A stretch of 29,917 nucleotides of DNA from NCBI GenBank assembly GCA_964476445.1, contig CAYZAK010000022.1, forward strand, positions 1-29,917, read 5' to 3'. Both the position numbers and the translations under genes were made by a program. This stretch comes from CAYZAK01 sp964476445. GTDB taxonomy: Bacteria; CG03; SLGR01; JAGXOG01. Positions within the stretch are counted from its first letter, which is position 1. Each line of letters begins with the position of its first letter. The notes beneath the pieces were generated by a model. It did no database searches, had not been told where the DNA came from, and saw only the letters and a program-made list of their open reading frames with translations. Of this stretch, positions 23,656 to 29,917 are shown piece by piece.

Positions 23656-25158
23656 ATGTCTGAAAGAAAAGAATATTTTACTGATAAGCATCGGGCCCAA
23701 TGGAAAACTAAAACAGGTTTTTTGCTTGCGGCTATAGGTTCCGCGGTGGGACTGGGTAATATATGGCGTTTTTCTTATCTGTGTTACCGCCACGGCGGCG
23801 GTGCGTTTTTAATTCCTTATTTTCTGGCTCTTATTGCAGTTGGAATCCCCCTTTTAATACTGGAGTTCGGGCTGGGTCACAGTCAGCGAGGGTCTGCACC
23901 TAAAAGTTTTAGGCGTATTTCTAAAAAATGGGAATGGTTGGGATGGTGGCCGGTTCTTCTTGTAATGTTCGGTATTGTTGTTTATTACGCTGTAATTATT
24001 TCGTGGAGTTTAAATTATGTTTTTTATTCCGCGACAATTTCCTGGGGAGCCGATCCCAACGCTTTTTTCTTTAACGAATTTCTCAACATTACCGGAGGCC
24101 CGGGAGAGATAGGCGGAGTAGTTCTACCAGTTCTTCTGGGACTGTTTTTTATCTGGTTTTTAAATTGGGTAATAGTCTATTTTGGTATAGAAAAGGGGAT
24201 AGAACGGGCTACAAAAATTCTGATGCCCGTTATGCTTTTACTTACTATTATCCTGGTAATATGGGCGGTAAATTTACCCGGTGCCGGAGTGGGAATAGTT
24301 CATTATATTCGACCCGATTTTTCTACTTTATCAAATCCCAGAGTCTGGATTGACGCATTTTCCCAGATATTTTTTACTCTCTCCATAGGTTTTGGGATAA
24401 TGATAGCTTACGCATCTTATCTTCCTGAAAAATCTGATTTAACAGGTAGTGCCATTGTGGCTTCCGTGGCCAACTGTGTGTATTCAATTATTGTGGGGTT
24501 TGCGGTTTTCGGTACTTTAGGATATATGGCGGTCGAGCAGGGCGTGGGTATAGATGAAGTTGTAACTGGGTCCATTGGTCTTGCTTTTGTGGCATTCCCG
24601 CAGGCCATATCCTTAATTCCCCGGTTTGCCCGTATTTTTGGAATAATGTTTTTTACCATACTTGTCTTTGCCGGATTATCCTCTTCGATTTCTATTCTGG
24701 AAGCATTTACTTCTTCGGTAATGGATAAATTTCATTATTCCAGGAAAAAAGTGGTATCCATAATTTGTCTTATTGCCTTTTTAGGGGGGATTATCTTCAC
24801 GACCGGCGGCGGTCTTTACTGGCTGGATATTGTAGACCATTTTATTACCAATTATGGTCTGGTTACAGTGGGGATATTGGAATGTCTGGTGATAGGGTGG
24901 CATTTTAAAGCGGACCGGTTGAGGGCCCATATTGATGAGTTTTCCCGGGTCAAACTGGGGAAATGGTGGGATATATCGGTTAAAATCATAACCCCGTTAA
25001 TCTTAGGTATTATTTTAATTACCAGTCTTATAGGGGAACTTTCCGCTGCCTATGAGGGATATCCTGTCAAATGGCTGGTTATACTGGGAGGAAGCTGGCT
25101 GACAGTTACTTTAGCCGGAGCTTTAGTAGTTACCGGTCGCCGGTGGCAAGACGGATAG
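23656..25158 (+). CDS. Sodium-dependent transporter of the neurotransmitter:sodium symporter (NSS/SNF) family
   Basis: A LeuT-fold inner-membrane symporter of 500 residues with about twelve hydrophobic helices. Helix 1 carries the family signature and sodium/substrate-binding residues: GFLLAAIGSAVGLGNIWRFS, then GGGAFLIPYF. A SIGFGIMIAYASYLP segment matches helix 6-7. Bacterial members take up amino acids, tryptophan and leucine being best known; the substrate here cannot be told. It appears monocistronic with its own promoter. Confidence 0.92.
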   Translation: MSERKEYFTDKHRAQWKTKTGFLLAAIGSAVGLGNIWRFSYLCYRHGGGAFLIPYFLALIAVGIPLLILEFGLGHSQRGSAPKSFRRISKKWEWLGWWPVLLVMFGIVVYYAVIISWSLNYVFYSATISWGADPNAFFFNEFLNITGGPGEIGGVVLPVLLGLFFIWFLNWVIVYFGIEKGIERATKILMPVMLLLTIILVIWAVNLPGAGVGIVHYIRPDFSTLSNPRVWIDAFSQIFFTLSIGFGIMIAYASYLPEKSDLTGSAIVASVANCVYSIIVGFAVFGTLGYMAVEQGVGIDEVVTGSIGLAFVAFPQAISLIPRFARIFGIMFFTILVFAGLSSSISILEAFTSSVMDKFHYSRKKVVSIICLIAFLGGIIFTTGGGLYWLDIVDHFITNYGLVTVGILECLVIGWHFKADRLRAHIDEFSRVKLGKWWDISVKIITPLILGIILITSLIGELSAAYEGYPVKWLVILGGSWLTVTLAGALVVTGRRWQDG

Positions 25159-25194
25159 AAAAACAAAACTATCTTAGTAAATAATTATTTAAGA

Positions 25195-26457
25195 ATGCAA
25201 TCAAATAAATGTGAAATAATTGGTGTGGGGGATGAAATTCTTGCCGGTCATTGCGGGAAAAGCTCTTTCCATGCCGCCCGGATATTATCCGGTGAGGGTA
25301 TTGATATAAATCGAATTACCCATACCGGAGATAAAAAGAGAGAAATAAAACAGGTCTTAAAAGAAATAACGTCCCGTTCGTCCTTTATTGTTATTATAGG
25401 GGGTACCGGTTCTACGGCAGATGACAATACAGTCATTGCCTTATCTGAATTTCTTAATAAAAAACTTCAATTTTCCCGGAAAGCTATGGAAAATGTAGCT
25501 GCCTATTTTTCGCGGAGGGGCTTAGAAGTTCCCCGGCACTGTGATTCCCAGGCTGAAATATTAGAGGATGCCCGGGTTCTTAAAAATAAAAAAGGCAGTG
25601 TCCCCGGCCAGCTTTTAAAAACCGAAAAAAATATTTTCTTAATACTTCCCGGTCCTTTAAAAGAAGTAGATTATATTTTAAAAAACCGCATGGACAGCTC
25701 CATCCTTAAAAAATATGGTCGGAATATACGAAAGGAAGCCGTTCTTCGAACTACCGGTATCTGTGAAGGAGAAATATCTGAATTTTTAAAAGATATAATA
25801 GAGACGGAAAGACATCTCGAAGAAGAGGAAGTTGGATTTTGTTTTAAACAGTCCCCCGCGGGAGTAGATATTATAATATCATGTATCGGTGATAACGAAA
25901 TTTTAGTTGACGAACTTCTGCATAAGACAAAAAATGAAATATATGGTGAAATAGAATTTCATATATATGGAGAAGATAAAGATACCTTGGAAGAGAAAGT
26001 TAGAGACCTGTTAACCAAAAACAGAAAAACTATATCGGTGGCCGAATCCTGTACCGGTGGTCTTTTAAGCTCTAAAATTACCGATGCCCCCGGCAGTTCG
26101 GTCTATTTTGAAACGGGTATGGTTACTTATTCCAATAGAGCAAAAAAAGAAATTTTAAAAATCGATGAAAAATTAATAAGTAAAGACGGTCCGGTTTCTA
26201 AGGAAGTAGCTAAAGAAATGGTTGAAAAAATAATGAATAAAACCGGCGCCGATGTTTCTTTATCGGTGACCGGGTTCGCGGGTCCGGAAGGGTTAAAAAC
26301 GGACCGTCCGGGAACGGGTTATATCGGACTAAAAATATTTAATGATACAACCATAAAAAAAGTAGAATTCAACGGAAATCGTAAAGAGGTAAAAACTAAA
26401 TTTGCCTACCGGGCATTAGACATGGTCCGACAGTATTTTGAAAAGAAAAAGAAATGA
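25195..26457 (+). CDS. cinA: CinA: nicotinamide-nucleotide pyrophosphatase/amidase-type protein
   Basis: A two-domain protein of the pyridine-nucleotide salvage system. The N-terminal molybdopterin-binding-like (COG1058) domain has GVGDEILAG and GGTGSTADDNT, where most homologues have GGLGPTxDD. The C-terminal amidase (PncC-like) domain, from about residue 260, has the catalytic serine S285 in AESCTGG, then the YSNRAK and SVTGFAGPEG segments. It would deamidate NMN to nicotinic acid mononucleotide. Length is 420 residues, normal. No Shine-Dalgarno precedes the ATG. It overlaps the following gene by 4 bases, as cinA-thpR pairs commonly do. Confidence 0.93.
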   Translation: MQSNKCEIIGVGDEILAGHCGKSSFHAARILSGEGIDINRITHTGDKKREIKQVLKEITSRSSFIVIIGGTGSTADDNTVIALSEFLNKKLQFSRKAMENVAAYFSRRGLEVPRHCDSQAEILEDARVLKNKKGSVPGQLLKTEKNIFLILPGPLKEVDYILKNRMDSSILKKYGRNIRKEAVLRTTGICEGEISEFLKDIIETERHLEEEEVGFCFKQSPAGVDIIISCIGDNEILVDELLHKTKNEIYGEIEFHIYGEDKDTLEEKVRDLLTKNRKTISVAESCTGGLLSSKITDAPGSSVYFETGMVTYSNRAKKEILKIDEKLISKDGPVSKEVAKEMVEKIMNKTGADVSLSVTGFAGPEGLKTDRPGTGYIGLKIFNDTTIKKVEFNGNRKEVKTKFAYRALDMVRQYFEKKKK

Positions 26458-27020
26458 GACTATTTATAGGTATAACTCTAAATAAAAGATTAGAAAAGAA
26501 AATAACTTTTATCCAAAATTCGGTAAAATCAAATATAGAGAGTAAAAATTTAAAAGTTAAATGGGTTGCCCCGGAAAAAGTTCACCTTACTTTAAAGTTT
26601 TTGGGGAATTCGAAAAAAAATAAATTACTCCAGATAAAAAGTTATTTACATCAGGCGGTTCGTAAAATAAATCCATTTAAGATTGAGTTTGACTGTACTG
26701 GTATATTTCCAAAACCTTCCCGTCCCCGTATCTTATGGATTGGCAGTAGAAAAATACCAAATAATTTAAAAATTCTTAAAAAAAGAATTGACGTATATAT
26801 GGAAAAGGTAGGTTATAATTCAGAGGCCCAAAGATATATCCCCCACCTTACTCTGGGACGTATTAAAAAATACTCTAAAAAATCTAAATTAGTCAGTAAA
26901 TTCCAAAGCATTTCTTTTAAACCCGAGATATTAACAGTTAACAGGGTAAAACTAATACGTAGTAAGCTAAAAAGCGACGGCCCGCAATATTCTATAATAG
27001 AAAATGTTAAATTTTGTTAA
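26454..27020 (+). CDS. thpR: RNA 2',3'-cyclic phosphodiesterase (2'-5' RNA ligase family)
   Basis: A 2H-superfamily phosphoesterase of 188 residues with both catalytic HxT motifs: H44-L-T46 in VHLTLKFLG and H131-L-T133 in PHLTLGR. It hydrolyses 2',3'-cyclic phosphates on RNA ends in vitro; the physiological role is not settled. It follows cinA with a 4-base overlap. In many genomes recA comes next, but here a polysaccharide deacetylase gene starts 17 bases before the thpR stop. Confidence 0.93.
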   Translation: MRLFIGITLNKRLEKKITFIQNSVKSNIESKNLKVKWVAPEKVHLTLKFLGNSKKNKLLQIKSYLHQAVRKINPFKIEFDCTGIFPKPSRPRILWIGSRKIPNNLKILKKRIDVYMEKVGYNSEAQRYIPHLTLGRIKKYSKKSKLVSKFQSISFKPEILTVNRVKLIRSKLKSDGPQYSIIENVKFC

Positions 27021-28347
27021 AAATATAATATTTATAATTTCACTTTCAGCAATTTTAGTTAACCCCGCTTTCGGCCGCAGCGTTGTTTTGACTTTTGATG
27101 ACGGCCCTCGACCAGAAACTACTAAAAAAATTTTATCTATATTAGAACAGGAAGAAGTTCCGGCCACTTTTTTTTTCGTAGGAAAGATGATGAATCGTTA
27201 TCCTGAGCTGGTAAAAGAGGTCTTTCATCGGGGATTTGAGATAGGAAATCATACTTATAATCACCCTCGCCTTATAAATTTAAAAAGAGAAGAAATTTCC
27301 AGGGAGTTAAATAGTTTCAATTCCTTACTTTATGAATTAATAGGAAAAGAAACTAGTTTTTTTAGGCCGCCGGGAGGTAGATATGATAAAACTGTACTTG
27401 ATGTAGCCAGAAAAGAAGGATATTATATGGTGCTATGGAGCAGACATGCAAATGATACCTATAAAAATCAGACTAAAAGTAATATTGTAAATCGGTTAAC
27501 TGAATCCCCCCGGAGTACTGAACTTTTGATGATGCATGACGGACCTGAAAAAACAATAAAAGCTCTCCCGGAGATTATAAGATTTTATAAAGATAAGGGA
27601 TTTGAGTTTAAAACTGTATCAGAAACCATGCCTCCGTTATTTAAAAATATGCGCTCCGCATCCCGGGAAAATTTTTTGCTGGGTGAGATTAATTTTAAGA
27701 TAGAAGAAAAACCCGAGCAGAGCAGTTACGGATTTATAGGAATACTTGCATTATTTGCTACGGTAAGCGGTTCTGTTTTTTTTATTAGGAATAAGCGTGG
27801 TAAATTAGATAAAGACCGTATTATCTCGCTTGTTTTTTTGGGATATGAGAAGACTAAAATGGTCAAAATATTGAATATATTGAACCATTTGGATATAAAA
27901 GGAACGTTTTTTTTAAGCAGTAAAGATTTAAAAAGTTTAAATAAAAAAGAGCTAAATAAGTTAAACAAGCATAAAATTGCCTGTCGGAATAATGCAAAAT
28001 CTACTAATAACCGGGCTGATATAGATGACTGGGAAAAGAATTTAGGTGTTTTAAAGTATTCCACCTTACCTTTATATTATTCCTTTACCGGATACAGTAG
28101 GTCTGTCTTAAGATATCTTACGGATAAAGATTTTATTCCTGTGAAGTGGAAATTTTCACCACTTGTCGGGGAGAAAACGGATTTTGTTGTTGAAAATTTC
28201 CAGGAACCGGGAGTTATCCCTGTGCGGGTTTCAAAAATAAGACCCGCAGAAATTGTTGAATTAATTAAAAAATTATATAAAAATAATTATACCGTAAGAC
28301 CTTTAGAGGAATATATGTTTAGAAAACAGGGAGATTTTTATCGGTGA
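27004..28347 (+). CDS. Polysaccharide deacetylase with a second, catalytically dead NodB-like domain
   Basis: 447 residues. A signal-anchor (about 5-24) leads to an active-looking NodB domain (about 25-210) with TFDDGP at 30-35 (catalytic D32, metal D33), zinc histidines H83 and H87 in HTYNH, RPPGG at 121-125 and H178 in MMHDG. It would deacetylate peptidoglycan or another N-acetylated glycan outside the membrane. A transmembrane helix (about 242-261) followed by RNKRGK (positive-inside) leads to a C-terminal domain (271-438) that parallels NodB segment by segment: SLVFLGYE for TFDDGP, IKGTFFL for PATFFF, VRPLEEY for FKTVSET. It lacks the aspartates and histidines. That domain is probably cytoplasmic and non-catalytic. 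The gene overlaps thpR by 17 bases and mltG by 4. Confidence 0.88.
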   Translation: MLNFVKNIIFIISLSAILVNPAFGRSVVLTFDDGPRPETTKKILSILEQEEVPATFFFVGKMMNRYPELVKEVFHRGFEIGNHTYNHPRLINLKREEISRELNSFNSLLYELIGKETSFFRPPGGRYDKTVLDVARKEGYYMVLWSRHANDTYKNQTKSNIVNRLTESPRSTELLMMHDGPEKTIKALPEIIRFYKDKGFEFKTVSETMPPLFKNMRSASRENFLLGEINFKIEEKPEQSSYGFIGILALFATVSGSVFFIRNKRGKLDKDRIISLVFLGYEKTKMVKILNILNHLDIKGTFFLSSKDLKSLNKKELNKLNKHKIACRNNAKSTNNRADIDDWEKNLGVLKYSTLPLYYSFTGYSRSVLRYLTDKDFIPVKWKFSPLVGEKTDFVVENFQEPGVIPVRVSKIRPAEIVELIKKLYKNNYTVRPLEEYMFRKQGDFYR

Positions 28348-29318
28348 AACTGTCATTTAAAAAACGGGGGCGTGTATTAATAGGGATTATAGTTTTTACA
28401 GTATTGCTATATACTCTGTTTTCCACGTCTACTGAGTATGAAATTTTTGAAATAAAATCCGGGATGAATGCGCGGCATGTTGCGGACATAATATATCAGA
28501 AAGATATTATAAGATTTCCCCGGTTGTTTTTATTAATTTTTAGGTTAACCGGTGATGCCGGGGAAATACAGGCCGGAAGTTATAAAATTCCGGTGGATAT
28601 AAATTATATTGCTCTGATTAATAAGTTGACCAGTGGACCTAATGTATTTACAAAAATTACTATTCCCGAGGGCTATACAACCGAACAGATTGCCAAGCAG
28701 CTCAAAGATAAAAAAATCATTAAGGATAAAGAATATTTTGTAAAATGGGTAGAAGAAAAAGATTTGAGAGGTTTTCTTTTTCCGGAAACGTATATGTTTT
28801 CAGAGAATACGCCGGTAACTGAAATTTTAACGGTCATGGTTGAGCAGTTTAATAATAGCTTTTCTATAGCTCTGGCTTCAAAATCCGATAGTGAAAAACG
28901 TCTGGAACAACTTGGATATACTAAAAAAGAGATAGTTGCTTTAGCATCTTTAATAGAAAAAGAGGCCCGGGTACCTGAAGAAAGACCAATTATTTCAGCA
29001 ACATTCCATAAGCGTTTAGAAAAAAATATGTATCTTGAATCATGTGCCTCTATTTTATTTGCCCTGGGAGAACACCGCAGTCGTTTAATTTACCGGGACT
29101 TGGAAGTGGATTCTCCGTATAACACATATAGAAATTCCGGGTTACCTCCTACCCCCATATGTAATCCGGGTTTGGAATCTATAAAAGCGGCCCTTTATCC
29201 AGCCGACACCGAATATATGTTCTTTTTTACCCGTGGCGACGGATCGCATATATTTAGTAAAACATATGAAGAACACCTTGAAAGACAGAGAAAATTTAGT
29301 ACAATTATAGACAGGTAA
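28344..29318 (+). CDS. mltG: Endolytic murein transglycosylase MltG
   Basis: A membrane-anchored lytic transglycosylase that cleaves nascent glycan strands and limits their length. An N-terminal transmembrane helix (about 11-26) is followed by a LysM-like region (about 33-110) and the YceG catalytic domain with the glutamate E207 in LIEKEA. YNTYRNSGLPPTPICNPG, the AALYPADTEYMFFF strand and FSKTYEEH complete the family pattern. In the LxSDPTV segment the usual aspartate is replaced by cysteine (LESCASI), a variation in a substrate-site loop. It starts at GTG, overlapping the deacetylase gene by 4 bases, so two peptidoglycan-acting enzymes are coupled. Confidence 0.94.
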   Translation: MKLSFKKRGRVLIGIIVFTVLLYTLFSTSTEYEIFEIKSGMNARHVADIIYQKDIIRFPRLFLLIFRLTGDAGEIQAGSYKIPVDINYIALINKLTSGPNVFTKITIPEGYTTEQIAKQLKDKKIIKDKEYFVKWVEEKDLRGFLFPETYMFSENTPVTEILTVMVEQFNNSFSIALASKSDSEKRLEQLGYTKKEIVALASLIEKEARVPEERPIISATFHKRLEKNMYLESCASILFALGEHRSRLIYRDLEVDSPYNTYRNSGLPPTPICNPGLESIKAALYPADTEYMFFFTRGDGSHIFSKTYEEHLERQRKFSTIIDR

Positions 29319-29430
29319 AAATAATTTATTAATTAGAGTATATATAAAGCTGATAAAAATCACAGCAGAGAATTTGAGTAACTTTATTTAATAAAAATAG
29401 AAATAGGATTCAGGTCCGTTAAGTACGGGC

Positions 29431-29458
29431 TTGACAAACTAAAAATAAAAAGTAACAT
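29431..29458 (+). promoter_or_regulatory. rrn P: Probable rRNA operon promoter
   Basis: TTGACA at 29431-29436 and TAACAT at 29453-29458 are separated by 16 bases, and the region upstream of the -35 box is AT-rich, as expected of an UP element. Transcription would start near 29465, about 53 bases before the mature 16S end. The 200 bases between mltG and the 16S gene hold no reading frame I can support. Confidence 0.5.
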
Positions 29459-29517
29459 AGGAATCAAGATCATTGAAAATTTGGAAGTCAGGTCAAGTCA
29501 ATTTTAACTTTATGGTG

Positions 29518-29917
29518 TTTTTGGAGAGTTCGATCCTGGCTCAGGACGAACGCTGGCGGCGTGCCTTACACATGCAAGTCGAGCGAGAATCCAGCCGTTC
29601 AAGCCTTCGGGCAAGAACAGCTGGAGGACAGCGGCAAACGGGTGAGTAACACGTAGGTAATATGCCTATCAAAGGAGGATAACATCGGGAAACTGGTGCT
29701 AATACTCCATATAATTATTTAAACGATGTTTGAATAATGAAAGGATTTGTTCCGTTGATAGATTAGCCTGCGGACCATTAGCTTGTTGGTGTGGTAATAG
29801 CGCACCAAGGCGATGATGGTTAGCCGACCTAAAAGGGTGATTGGTCACACTGGAACTGAGATACGGTCCAGACTCCTACGGGAGGCAGCAGTGAGGAATC
29901 TTGCGCAATGGGCGAAA
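29518..29917 (+). rRNA. rrs: 16S ribosomal RNA, 5' part (truncated by window end)
   Basis: The 5' domain of 16S rRNA begins around 29518, set from the position of AGAGTTCGATCCTGGCTCAG at 29525. It includes GACGAACGCTGGCGGCGTG, CATGCAAGTCGA, the GGGTGAGTAACACGTAGGTAA stretch, TGGAACTGAGATACGGTCC and the universal ACTCCTACGGGAGGCAGCAG at about 29873, and runs off the window near E. coli position 380. The universal primer site 27F has one mismatch (TTC for TTT). The remaining ribosomal operon lies outside. Confidence 0.97.

Noticed and set aside
24165..24353. 62-residue + strand open frame inside the NSS transporter
   Set aside because: An out-of-frame shadow; the transporter frame is continuous and conserved through it.
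25159..25194. Promoter for cinA
   Set aside because: I looked for a TTGAAA-17-TATAAT-like pair and found only poorly spaced AT-rich boxes, so I make no call.
29319..29430. tRNA or small RNA gene between mltG and the 16S gene
   Set aside because: No cloverleaf, no TTCGA-type T-loop and no strong hairpin; it is AT-rich spacer.

Overview
The window is a gene-dense, AT-rich (by eye roughly 35-40% G+C) stretch of bacterial chromosome. Every convincing gene lies on the + strand. It ends inside the 5' part of a 16S rRNA gene. ADP-heptose genes (gmhA, heptose-1-phosphate adenylyltransferase), a lipoprotein and an MltG-type transglycosylase point to a diderm, peptidoglycan-containing bacterium. Several genes start at TTG or GTG and some lack a Shine-Dalgarno. 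I cannot name the lineage from 400 bases of 16S; gene content and order are compatible with an uncultured candidate phylum of the Elusimicrobiota/Omnitrophota kind, but that is a guess.

Layout. (1) 1-236: the last codons of a possible IS30-like transposase, then a promoter. (2) 237-4819: a phosphonate module. It has a cytidylyltransferase-PEP phosphomutase fusion, phosphonopyruvate decarboxylase, a Wzz-like chain-length regulator and a phosphonoacetaldehyde-reductase-type alcohol dehydrogenase. Together these would make 2-hydroxyethylphosphonate and activate it as the CMP derivative, probably to decorate a surface polysaccharide. (3) 4880-9482: yjbQ, rsmD (broken by a 10-N assembly gap), a beta-helix lipoprotein, nadK, recN. 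(4) 9497-20105: an N-acetylglutamate-synthase-like GNAT, a small membrane protein, then aroE-aroC-aroK-aroB, an nfeD-nfeD-slipin insert, aroQ, an M24 peptidase, efp, accB, accC. (5) 20105-22783: gmhA and the heptose adenylyltransferase, then a stand-alone ThiD2 and thiC, closed by a hairpin terminator. (6) 22894-29318: a tandem PilZ-like protein, an NSS transporter, cinA, thpR, a two-domain polysaccharide deacetylase and mltG. (7) 29431-29917: rRNA promoter and the start of the 16S gene.

Best second looks: the HEP-CMP module with an embedded Wzz; an AccB whose biotin-acceptor lysine is asparagine, with lysine and asparagine apparently swapped in the motif; a deacetylase carrying a second, catalytically dead NodB-like domain on the other side of a transmembrane helix; an EF-P whose coding frame extends upstream of its first ATG to a probable AUU or AUA start; and a recurring TTGAA(A/G)-17-TATAAT-like promoter that, in some cases, sits so close to the start codon that the mRNA would be leaderless or nearly so.
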